Assembly (NCBI GenBank): GCA_003151335.1
Contig: PLXE01000054.1
Span: forward strand, 1-64,000
Source: Acidobacteriaceae bacterium
Lineage (GTDB): Bacteria; Acidobacteriota; Terriglobia; Terriglobales; Acidobacteriaceae
DNA: 64,000 bases
Direction: 5' to 3'
Shown here: piece by piece, positions 49,292-56,877 of the stretch
Layout of the letters: every line of letters begins with the position of its first letter
How positions within the stretch are numbered: position 1 is the first letter of the stretch
The notes under the pieces: generated by a model
The model's database searches: none
What the model saw: only the letters and a program-made list of their open reading frames with translations
Told to the model about the DNA's origin: nothing
Position numbers and translations under genes: made by a program

Positions 49292-50089
49292 CTATTTCCC
49301 TGTCCAGCGCGGATTGCGCTTCTCCAGAAACGAGCTTACACCCTCCCGGAAATCGGCCGTCCTGCGGATGCGCGCGTTCTCCTCCACGGCGACCGCGATC
49401 TCCCGGTCGAGACTCTCCGACGCGTAGCGCGTGAGTAGGCGCTTGGTTGCCAACAGCGAGGCAGGACTGTTGCTCAGCAGGCTGGCCGCCAGATCGCGGG
49501 CGCGTCCCAGAAGTTTCTCGGGCGCAACCACCTCGTTGACCAGCCCCATGCGGAAGGCTTCTTCGGCCCCAATGATTCGACCGGTGAGCAGCAGATCGCG
49601 CGCATGTTTCTCGCTGACCTGGCGCAGTAAGAAGGCCGAAACAATCGCCGGCACGAAGCCAATCCGGACCTCGGTATAGCCGAACTTGGCTTGGGAAGAG
49701 GCCAGGGTGAAATCGCAGAGGGTGGCCAATCCGCAGCCGCCGGCGACCGCGGCGCCGTTCACGGCGGCGATGGTGACCTTGGGGAACTCGTACAAGGTGC
49801 GAAACAGGCGCGCCATGGTGGCGGAGTCGGTCAAGTTTTCTTCTTCGCTGCGGCCGGTGATGGAGCGCAAATTGTCCAGGTCCATGCCCGAGCAGAACGC
49901 CTTGCCCGCACCCGTCAGCATGACGATTTGCGCAGCCGATTGCTCGATCTCCTCCAGGGCGCGCAGTAACTCGCCGATGAGTTCGTAACTGATGGCGTTG
50001 CGCTTATCCGGCCGGTTCAGGGTGACGGTCGCAACCTGTCCATCGTAGGCGAGAGTCAGAGTTACGTATGAGTGAGGTTGCTTTGGCAT
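49292..50089 (-). CDS. Enoyl-CoA hydratase family protein (methylglutaconyl-CoA hydratase-like)
   Basis: A 265-residue crotonase-fold enzyme. CoA/oxyanion segments: LTGAGKAFCSGMDLDNL and AAVNGAAVAGGCGLATLCDF; catalytic-Glu region FGYTEVRIGFVPAIVSAFLL with Glu in the expected place. It precedes the HMG-CoA lyase and carboxyltransferase genes in the minus-strand order carboxyltransferase, lyase, hydratase, which matches the liu leucine-degradation cluster; the specific substrate 3-methylglutaconyl-CoA is inferred from this context. Confidence 0.85.
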   Translation of the reverse strand: MPKQPHSYVTLTLAYDGQVATVTLNRPDKRNAISYELIGELLRALEEIEQSAAQIVMLTGAGKAFCSGMDLDNLRSITGRSEEENLTDSATMARLFRTLYEFPKVTIAAVNGAAVAGGCGLATLCDFTLASSQAKFGYTEVRIGFVPAIVSAFLLRQVSEKHARDLLLTGRIIGAEEAFRMGLVNEVVAPEKLLGRARDLAASLLSNSPASLLATKRLLTRYASESLDREIAVAVEENARIRRTADFREGVSSFLEKRNPRWTGK

Positions 50090-50150
50090 GAGTAAGATCG
50101 TACGTGATGGCTGGCCGCCCGTTCCTTTCCACGCTGCATTATGCGTAGTT

Positions 50151-50184
50151 CAACTGGCAACTGGCAACTGACCACTGACAACTG
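50151..50184. repeat. AACTGGC spacer repeat, copy 1
   Basis: Short tandem units CAACTGG/CAACTGAC (five near-copies) fill the gap after the HMG-CoA lyase gene. The same units occur on the other side of that gene at 51264-51297. Confidence 0.75.
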
Positions 50185-50189
50185 TTCTT

Positions 50190-51062
50190 TTACATCTTGG
50201 GCCCGCTGAACCTGCCAGCGATCTCCGCCGCCAGGCGGAACGGTTCCGTAATCGGCTTCTTCAGCGGCAAGTCGGCGCCTCGGCTCTTCAACGCGTCCAG
50301 CAATTTCTCGGTTGGGATGTTGCCCACCAGCACATCCTGCGCAAAGGGACAGCCGCCCATGCCGCCGATGGCGGAGTCGAATCGCCGGCAACCGGCATCA
50401 TAAGCCGCCAGAACTTTTGCCGCCGCATCGTCCGGTCGGCTGTGCAGATGCACGCCGATCTCGACGCCTCCGAATTTCTCCAGCACCGGCCCCAGCAAGT
50501 CGGCGATCTGCTGCGGCGTCGCCAATCCTACCGTATCGGCTAGCGAGATGGCCTGCAAATCCATATCGGCAAGCAGGCTGGTCCCTTCAATCAACTCGTC
50601 GGCATTCCACAGGTCGCCGTACGGATTGCCGAACGCCATCGAGATGTAGGCTATCGTGTCGAGTTCACTGTCGTCAGCCTTCGTCTTAATCTTCTCCAGA
50701 ATGTCGAGATTCTCTTCCAGCGTCTGGTTCTGGTTGTTCTTCAGGAAGGTTGGCGAAAGTGAATAAGGGAAGCCCAGGGTCCGCACCGCATTGGTGGCGA
50801 TGGCCCGCTCGGCCCCGCGCTCGTTCACCACAATGGCGATGATCTCGACGTCATCCGGCGGATCAAGCTCGCTCATCACCGTTTCCGAGTCGGCCATCTG
50901 TGGAATGGCTTTCGGCGAGACAAATGACACTGCATCAATGTGCTTGAATCCTGCAGCAATCAAGGCTTTCAGGTACTCGACCTTGACCGGGGTGGGGATC
51001 TGCCCAGGCAGCCCTTGCCACGCATCACGCGGGCATTCGATGAGTTTGAGAACGTCAGCCAT
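50190..51062 (-). CDS. Hydroxymethylglutaryl-CoA lyase
   Basis: About 290 residues; the ATG at 51062 (MADVLKL) is used and another lies two codons upstream. TIM-barrel HMGL-like enzyme: ECPRDAWQG (catalytic Arg-Asp), HIDAVSFVSPKAIPQM, GVHLHSRPDDA with metal His residues, and GGMGGCPFAQDVLVGNIPTE with the catalytic Cys. It splits HMG-CoA to acetoacetate and acetyl-CoA, the last step of leucine degradation. Flanking spacers are filled with short tandem repeats. Confidence 0.9.
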   Translation of the reverse strand: MADVLKLIECPRDAWQGLPGQIPTPVKVEYLKALIAAGFKHIDAVSFVSPKAIPQMADSETVMSELDPPDDVEIIAIVVNERGAERAIATNAVRTLGFPYSLSPTFLKNNQNQTLEENLDILEKIKTKADDSELDTIAYISMAFGNPYGDLWNADELIEGTSLLADMDLQAISLADTVGLATPQQIADLLGPVLEKFGGVEIGVHLHSRPDDAAAKVLAAYDAGCRRFDSAIGGMGGCPFAQDVLVGNIPTEKLLDALKSRGADLPLKKPITEPFRLAAEIAGRFSGPKM

Positions 51063-51068
51063 TAGCAT

Positions 51069-51299
51069 TTAGCTGTCAGCTATCAGCCCTCAGCTATCCG
51101 CGGGAAACGAAACCTCGAGAGCCAGAAAATCGTTTACGACCCCGCGGCTCGACCCAAGTGGCCGGTTCTTAGCTGAAAGCTGACGGCTGATAGCTGATGG
51201 CTGACAGCCGACCGCAGATCTCTCGACTCCGCTCGGGATGACAACTCCAGGCTGACAACTAAACCACTGGTAACTGGCAACTGACTACTGGCAACTGCC
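51069..51299. repeat. Spacer filled with short tandem repeat families
   Basis: The spacer holds AGCTGTCAGCTATCAG-type units (51070-51098 and, as AGCTGA/GGCTGA units, 51169-51209), a reduced copy of the dispersed GAGTCGA repeat (51211-51243, minus) and AACTGGC units (51264-51297). No gene or clear promoter is visible. Confidence 0.75.
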
Positions 51300-52997
51300 C
51301 TACGTTTGCAGCACCCCTACGCTGAACTTCGGCACCTCGGGATTCAGCGATGCCGCCTCCAACGCAGTGATGATCGCCTCCCGGGTTTCCGCCGGATCGA
51401 TGATCTTGTCAATCCACAGCCGCGCCGCGCCGTAGCGCGGATCGGTTTGCTCGTCGTAGGTCGCCTTAACTTCGTCGAACAGCTTCTTCTTGCCTTCTTC
51501 GCTGAGCTTCTTGCCACCGCGCTCCAATTGCTTGATCTTGATCTCCACCAACGTTCCCGCCGCCGAAGCCCCCGCCATCACTGCATAGCGCGCCGTCGGC
51601 CACGCGAACAGAAAGCGTGGATCGTAAGCTTTGCCGCACATGGCGTAATGCCCGGCCCCAAACGAGCCGCCGACAATGACCGCGATCTTTGGCACCACCG
51701 AGTTCGACACCGCATTCACCATCTTGGCTCCGGCCTTGATGATGCCGCTCCACTCGGCGTCGCGTCCCACCATGAAGCCATTCACATCGTGCAGGAAGAG
51801 CAGAGGCACCAGGTTCTGGTTGCAATCCATGATGAAGCGCGCCGCCTTCTCCGCCGACTCGGTGTAGATGACGCCGCCAAACTCGGTGCGCTTGTTGCCG
51901 GAGTGGTCCACCTGCTGCACGTGCGTCTTCTGATTGGCGACAATCCCCACAGCGAAGCCACCAATGCGCGCATAGCCGCACAAGACCGTCTCGCCGTACT
52001 CCGCTTTGTACTCGCCAAACTGGCTGCCGTCCACGATGCGCGCGATGATCTCCTTCATGTCGTACTGACGTGCGGGATCGCCATCGAAGATGCCGTAAAT
52101 CTCTTCCGGGGCGAACCGTGGCTCTTCCGGCTGCTTGCGATCGAAGACGCCCAACTGACGGTTACCTATCTTGTCCACCAGCAGGCGAATGCGCGCCAGG
52201 CATGACTCATCGTCAGGCTCGCGGAAGTCCACGATGCCGCTAATTTGCGAGTGCATCTTGGCGCCGCCAAGCTCCTCGGCTGAATATTTCGCGCCGATGG
52301 CGGCCTGCACCAGCGCCGGTCCGGCGAGAAACAGGCCGCTGCCTTCGGTCATCAGGATGTGATCGCACATCAGCGGCAGGTACGCGCCGCCCGCCACGCA
52401 CATGCCCATGATGGCGGCGATCTGCGGAATGCCCATCGCCGACATCACCGCATTGTTGCGGAAGACGCGGCCAAAATCGTCCGTATCGGGGAAGACGTCT
52501 TCCTGCAAGGGCAGGAATACTCCGGCGGAATCCACCAGGTAAATCGTGGGAATGCGATTATCAATGGCGATGTTCTGGGCGCGAATCACCTTCTTGGCCG
52601 TGATGGGAAAGAACGCCCCAGCCTTTACCGTGGCGTCATTCACAATGAGCATGACCAGCCGCCCTTGCACCCGCGCCAAGCCGGTCACCACACCGGCGCA
52701 GGGCGCGCCGCCCCACTCCTGGTACATTCCCCAGGCTGCGAAGCCGCCAAGCTCGAACAACTCGGTGCCGGGATCGATCAGCAGCGCAATGCGCTCGCGC
52801 GCGGTCAGGCGTCTTTTCTTGTGTTGGGATTCGATCGCCTTATCTCCACCACCCTGGGCGATGATCTGTTCTTCATTGCGAACGTTGGCGACCATCTCGG
52901 CCATGGCGTTCAGGTTGCGTTCGAAGCGTGACGAGTTACTCTTCACTTTGGTTTCGAACGCGGAGGGCGATCCGGAATGATGGCTATGGTCGGTCAT
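51300..52997 (-). CDS. Acyl-CoA carboxylase carboxyltransferase subunit (methylcrotonyl-CoA type)
   Basis: A 565-residue biotin-dependent carboxyltransferase. Blocks: RLTARERIALLIDPGTELFE, FPITAKKVIRAQNIA, IYLVDSAGVFLPLQ, AAIMGMCVAGGAYLPLMCD, ILMTEGSGLFLAGPALVQAA, FLHDVNGFMVG and VGGSFGAGHYAMCG. LQEDVFPD and AYDPRFLFAWPTAR are typical of methylcrotonyl-CoA carboxylase beta. It needs a biotin carboxylase alpha subunit, which is not encoded here. With the lyase and hydratase genes downstream it points to leucine degradation. Confidence 0.88.
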   Translation of the reverse strand: MTDHSHHSGSPSAFETKVKSNSSRFERNLNAMAEMVANVRNEEQIIAQGGGDKAIESQHKKRRLTARERIALLIDPGTELFELGGFAAWGMYQEWGGAPCAGVVTGLARVQGRLVMLIVNDATVKAGAFFPITAKKVIRAQNIAIDNRIPTIYLVDSAGVFLPLQEDVFPDTDDFGRVFRNNAVMSAMGIPQIAAIMGMCVAGGAYLPLMCDHILMTEGSGLFLAGPALVQAAIGAKYSAEELGGAKMHSQISGIVDFREPDDESCLARIRLLVDKIGNRQLGVFDRKQPEEPRFAPEEIYGIFDGDPARQYDMKEIIARIVDGSQFGEYKAEYGETVLCGYARIGGFAVGIVANQKTHVQQVDHSGNKRTEFGGVIYTESAEKAARFIMDCNQNLVPLLFLHDVNGFMVGRDAEWSGIIKAGAKMVNAVSNSVVPKIAVIVGGSFGAGHYAMCGKAYDPRFLFAWPTARYAVMAGASAAGTLVEIKIKQLERGGKKLSEEGKKKLFDEVKATYDEQTDPRYGAARLWIDKIIDPAETREAIITALEAASLNPEVPKFSVGVLQT

Positions 52998-53065
52998 GAT
53001 GAGTGAGGGGCAAACTATCTACGATAAAGCAGGGAGCGGCGGCACGCAATGCAGGCCGACACAGA

Positions 53066-53674
53066 CTACAGCCCCACCGCAAACGCCACGATGGTTCTGC
53101 CCCGCCGGCCGGTGCTTCGTTCCAATTCGTCGAGCAACGCCGGCTCTATTCCTTCGGGATCGACTGTCATCTCGCAGGCGGCGATCTCTTCTTCGCTGGC
53201 GCCGTGATAACACAGCTCGCAGACACCCAAACCACCTTCGGATTGCACGGGCGGTCCGAAGACGCGGCAGGTGAGCGGCCGCGCAGCGTACAGGTCGCAC
53301 CTCCCAGTCTGGGGATCGAGGACCGGGCAAGGCTCGTCATTGGCGAATTCTTCGAACAGCGCCTCGGCTGTCTCGCCCTCATCCAGAATGCCGGTCTTCC
53401 GATCTCCAGGGAAGTCCTGTGAGAACCGGGAAATCGACGCGCGGGCGCGTTCGCGGACTTGCGCGGCGCGGGCCGGGTCGGTCACTTCCAATTCGGCGAG
53501 CCCTCGCTGCAACCGAAGCGCGTCGAGCTGATTGATGGTAAAAGCTCCCATGCAGCACTGCGTGCATCCCAGCTTGCAGACCAACCACTCGCCACTGCGG
53601 CGGGCCGTATCGGCAAGGGCCGAATCGATAATCTGCACCAGCTTCTGATCGCCAGGTGGCAAGCGGGAGCCCAT
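53066..53674 (-). CDS. YkgJ-family cysteine cluster protein
   Basis: A 202-residue soluble protein with Cys residues arranged as a Zn/Fe-binding cluster: CKLGCTQCCMGAF near residue 33, then CPVLDPQTGRCDLYAARPLTCRVFG near 115, and CELC near 150. This matches the YkgJ (CxxCxxCC) family of unknown function. It lies 69 bp upstream of the carboxyltransferase start on the same strand. Confidence 0.88.
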   Translation of the reverse strand: MGSRLPPGDQKLVQIIDSALADTARRSGEWLVCKLGCTQCCMGAFTINQLDALRLQRGLAELEVTDPARAAQVRERARASISRFSQDFPGDRKTGILDEGETAEALFEEFANDEPCPVLDPQTGRCDLYAARPLTCRVFGPPVQSEGGLGVCELCYHGASEEEIAACEMTVDPEGIEPALLDELERSTGRRGRTIVAFAVGL

Positions 53675-53724
53675 TGCTAAAGCATAGCGCAGGCGGCGGA
53701 CCTGCTACCGCATAATCCATTCCG

Positions 53725-54318
53725 CTACCGCGCTAGCTCCAGCGCCACTGCGAGCGGGTCCTCCACAATCGCGTCCACCAGTCCGCCCTGTAACGCTTGG
53801 GGCGCGTGCAGCTTTTCCGCTGCCAGGAACATCTGCAGCGCGCGGGCTTTGCCGACGATTCGAGGCAGACGCTGCGTCCCTGCCCACCCGGTGATCAGGC
53901 CGAGCGCGGCGCCGCGATGTCCAAACATCGCATGAGCACTGGCGATGCGGCGATCGCAAGCCAGCGCGAGATCCAGTCCTCCGCCCATGCAGTAGCCCTG
54001 AACGACGGCGATGGTGGGAGCCGGGAAGCTGGCGATTGCAGTCATCAAGCGCTGACCCATCTGCGCGAAACGGAACGCTTCCGCGCCGGTCAACGCGGCA
54101 ATCTCGTTGAGGTCGGCCCCGGCCGAGAAAAACCTGGCATTGCCGGCGATCACCAGGCGCGCGGGCGGATACAGCGCAAGGTCCTCGACAGCAGCGGTGA
54201 GGGCCTGCACTCGGGCGCGCGTCAGGCGGTTCGTGCCATCCTCCGAGACGAGGCGCAGAACGACGGCGTTGCCACGCGGCTCGCGAGAGTACAGGGTTGC
54301 TTGGGAAGTGGGATGCAC
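53725..54318 (-). CDS. Short enoyl-CoA hydratase/isomerase family protein
   Basis: A 197-residue crotonase-fold protein with GTG start. CoA site: IAGNARFFSAGADLNEIAAL and VVQGYCMGGGLDLALACD; then FGHRGAALGLITGWAGTQRLP. It stops after about 197 residues, where typical members have 250-270, so the C-terminal helical lid and trimer contacts are missing. It may be a naturally short form or a decaying gene; the frame is otherwise intact. Confidence 0.75.
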   Translation of the reverse strand: MHPTSQATLYSREPRGNAVVLRLVSEDGTNRLTRARVQALTAAVEDLALYPPARLVIAGNARFFSAGADLNEIAALTGAEAFRFAQMGQRLMTAIASFPAPTIAVVQGYCMGGGLDLALACDRRIASAHAMFGHRGAALGLITGWAGTQRLPRIVGKARALQMFLAAEKLHAPQALQGGLVDAIVEDPLAVALELAR

Positions 54319-54454
54319 CGATAGCTAGGGTAGCAAACGGCCCGGCATCTGAGCGGTACTGTCGCTGGCGGCTGCTCGCGCAGGCTGCCATGCTGCGGCG
54401 AATTAGCCGAAAAAGCGTTAAGATGTCGCTCACAAGGCAAGAGGAGGACGGCTA

Positions 54455-55654
54455 ATGGCGCACCATGAGAGGCTAACGACTTTCTCCCGCAGATCGTTTC
54501 TGCAGGTTTCTACCGCCGCATCTGCAGCACTGGCGTTGCGCGTCGTGACTGAGCCCATGCTGGCGTACGCGCAGGAGTTGCCGTACGCGCCCGTCGGCGG
54601 GGTCCGGATCAACGCCAACGAAAATCCACTTGGCCCTTGTGCAGCCGCGCGCAGCGCGATCGCGGCGATCATGCCGGAAGCTGGCCGTTATCGCTTCCGC
54701 TTGACCGAGGAATTCGTCGGCCTCTTCGCGGAAAGCGTCGGCGTGAAAGCGGACCATGTCAGGATTTTTGCCGGCTCGACCGAGCCGCTGCACTATACCG
54801 TGATGGCTTTCACCTCGCCCCGGGCGAGTTACGTGACCGCCGACCCCGGATACGAAGCTGGCATGTATGCCGCGAAAAGTTCCGGCGCGCGGGTGGTCAA
54901 GGTGCCGCTCACCAAGACTCATGCGCACGATGTGAGGGCCATGATTGCCGCCGCGCCCAACGCGGGCGTGTTCTATATCTGCTCGCCGAACAATCCAACC
55001 GGAACGCTGACCAGCCATTCCGACATCGAGTACCTGCTGCAGAACAAGCCCAAAGCTTCAATCGTGCTGGTGGACGAGGCCTACATTCACTTTTGCGATG
55101 CGCCTTCGACCATCGACCTGGTGGCGTCCGGCCATGACTTAATCGTGTTGCGCACTTTTTCGAAGCTCTACGGAATGGCGGGCTTGCGCTGCGGATTGGC
55201 CATCGGCCGGCCCGACCTCATGCAGAGGCTCGAGGATTACGGCGGAGGTAATCCCATGCCCGTGACCGCCGTCGCCGCGGCGTCGGCGAGCCTGAAGGAC
55301 ACGCAACTGGTAGCCGAGCGCAAGCGCATCAACGCAGAAATCCGCGAGGAAACTTTCCAATGGCTCGATCGCAACGGATATTCCTACATTCCTTCGGTAT
55401 CCAACTGCTTCATGCTCGATACCAAGCGGCCGGCGAAAGAGGTAATCGCCGCTATGGCCCAGCAGAACGTCTTCATTGGCCGTATCTGGCCGCTGATGCC
55501 AACCTACACCCGCATCACGGTTGGAACTCGCGAGGAGATGAACCAGTTCCAAGTGGCGCTGCAGAAGGTGATGAAGGGAAGTGTGGTGGGCGGGCTGCGG
55601 CGAAAGGATGAGCCACCGCTGCGGCACATCGATGGGTTTATTTTGCCGGGGTGA
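54455..55654 (+). CDS. Tat-exported PLP-dependent aminotransferase (HisC-like)
   Basis: A 399-residue class I/II aminotransferase. The ATG follows AGGAGGACGG. The N-terminus is a twin-arginine signal: SRRSFLQVSTAASAALALRVV, ending near AYA. The mature enzyme has INANENPLGP, DPGYEAGMYAA, YICSPNNPTGTL, LVDEAYIHF and the PLP Lys in RTFSKLYGMAGLRCG, all typical of histidinol-phosphate aminotransferases. Export of a PLP enzyme folded with cofactor fits the Tat route. Its periplasmic substrate is unknown; a role in histidine synthesis seems unlikely. Confidence 0.82.
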   Translation: MAHHERLTTFSRRSFLQVSTAASAALALRVVTEPMLAYAQELPYAPVGGVRINANENPLGPCAAARSAIAAIMPEAGRYRFRLTEEFVGLFAESVGVKADHVRIFAGSTEPLHYTVMAFTSPRASYVTADPGYEAGMYAAKSSGARVVKVPLTKTHAHDVRAMIAAAPNAGVFYICSPNNPTGTLTSHSDIEYLLQNKPKASIVLVDEAYIHFCDAPSTIDLVASGHDLIVLRTFSKLYGMAGLRCGLAIGRPDLMQRLEDYGGGNPMPVTAVAAASASLKDTQLVAERKRINAEIREETFQWLDRNGYSYIPSVSNCFMLDTKRPAKEVIAAMAQQNVFIGRIWPLMPTYTRITVGTREEMNQFQVALQKVMKGSVVGGLRRKDEPPLRHIDGFILPG

Positions 55655-55727
55655 GTATGTCCAGTAGAGCGGAAGTGGTCATAGGCGATGACCGCGGCGG
55701 GAGAGCTCTCTGTGTCTCTGTGGTGAA

Positions 55728-56150
55728 CTAAGTGGTCGCCGGAACGCCGCGCGACTTCACGTTGGCGCGGATGAACTCAATGATGGAATCCATCGGAGTG
55801 CCCGGTTGGAAGATGGCAGCCACCCCAGCCTTCTTCAGCGTCTCGATATCCTGATCGGGAATGATGCCGCCCACCAGCACCAGCACGTCGTCCATCTGGT
55901 TCTGCTTCAGCAGGTCCATCACCCGGGGCACGATGGCGTTGTGCGCGCCGGAGAGGATGCTGAGGCCAATGACGTCCACGTCTTCCTGCAGCGACGCGTT
56001 GACGATCATCTCCGGGGTCTGGCGGAGCCCGGTGTAGATCACTTCCATGCCGGCATCGCGCAAGGCGCGGGCAATCACTTTGGCGCCGCGGTCGTGGCCA
56101 TCGAGGCCGGGCTTGGCAACCAATACACGGATTTTGCGGTCAGGGGACAT
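55728..56150 (-). CDS. B12-binding small subunit of an acyl-CoA mutase
   Basis: A 140-residue cobalamin-binding domain: [22 protein letters not shown] contains the DxHxxG His that ligates cobalt, followed by [16 protein letters not shown] and [19 protein letters not shown]. Alone it is the small subunit of a two-gene mutase such as isobutyryl-CoA mutase. The large subunit is encoded at 56878-58683 on the same strand, about 730 bp upstream, with a small opposite-strand gene in between. Confidence 0.9.
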   Translation of the reverse strand: MSPDRKIRVLVAKPGLDGHDRGAKVIARALRDAGMEVIYTGLRQTPEMIVNASLQEDVDVIGLSILSGAHNAIVPRVMDLLKQNQMDDVLVLVGGIIPDQDIETLKKAGVAAIFQPGTPMDSIIEFIRANVKSRGVPATT

Positions 56151-56180
56151 GTGGCGCTCTTCGCCTTTCGCTACTCGCCG

Positions 56181-56229
56181 GTCATCCCGAGCGAGCCCGC
56201 CGTGGCGGGCGAGTCGAAGGACCTGCGGT
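56181..56229 (+). repeat. Dispersed hairpin repeat, copy 2
   Basis: GTCATCCCGAGCGA, the hairpin GCCCGCC-GT-GGCGGGC, then GAGTCGAAGGACCTGCGG. The end sequences match the copy at 11860-11917, while the central hairpin differs in sequence but keeps pairing. Confidence 0.75.
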
Positions 56230-56380
56230 TGGTTCGAGTTCCTCCGCTCACAACTGAACTAAGAATCATAAACCCCGGGCTGCGCTTTGGTAAGTGGGGT
56301 GCGTTACCGGTAAGGTAGGCCCGACGAGTATTCCTCCCCATGCACCCCTTAATGCCCACGGCCAGTTACTTGTCACCCGA

Positions 56381-56420
56381 CTATCCACTCGGATAGGCCT
56401 CTATCTTTTCGGATAGGGTT
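56381..56420 (+). repeat. Tandem 20-bp hairpin units
   Basis: Two adjacent 20-base units: CTATCC-ACTC-GGATAG and CTATCT-TTTC-GGATAG (the last pair of the second stem is T-G). They lie about 165 bp upstream of the small His-rich protein gene. Confidence 0.65.
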
Positions 56421-56584
56421 CTGCCCCGCCGATTTCTTCTCCGCCAATCGTTTGGATTGAGCTGCAATGGTTCGACTTACGTCCCTTCAACCACTTAGCG
56501 CGCACGAGAGAGCTCGTTGAACGCACGCCGCGAATGGAACCCAACTTGCTACCTACAAAGGCACGCCCTTCGAGGAGAAAAATC

Positions 56585-56836
56585 GTGAAACTGTTCAGGC
56601 TACTAGCTCTCATGCTCGCAATAGGGACTTTCCCCACGTTCTCCATATTGGCTCAGGCTCAACAAGAGGTTGACCCCGATCACTTCGAGCAAGCGCAAAC
56701 CGCGCACGCAAATGGGCACGGCTCGAAGGCGCAAAGCGCTCGCAAGGCTGCAAACGTTGGCCATCGCGGCCATGCGCGGCTGGCCAGCAAGCACTCCGGC
56801 AGGGCTAACCATCATCGGGCCCACGTGTCTGCGTAG
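56585..56836 (+). CDS. Small secreted His-rich protein
   Basis: An 83-residue protein with GTG start after GAGGAGA. It has a signal peptide (LFRLLALMLAIGTFPTFSILAQA) and a basic mature part with eleven or so His residues (NGHGSKAQSARKAANVGHRGHARLASK is read in the middle; end NHHRAHVSA). No family recognised. Metal or polyanion binding is conceivable from composition only. It lies opposite to and between the two mutase genes. Confidence 0.5.
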   Translation: MKLFRLLALMLAIGTFPTFSILAQAQQEVDPDHFEQAQTAHANGHGSKAQSARKAANVGHRGHARLASKHSGRANHHRAHVSA

Positions 56837-56877
56837 AGGTGCGAACGCGGTCTAGCTGAGGGCTGACAGCTTGTTTC

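Noticed and set aside
50151-51297. CRISPR array
   Set aside because: The repeats are short contiguous units without unique spacers of constant length and no cas genes are present.
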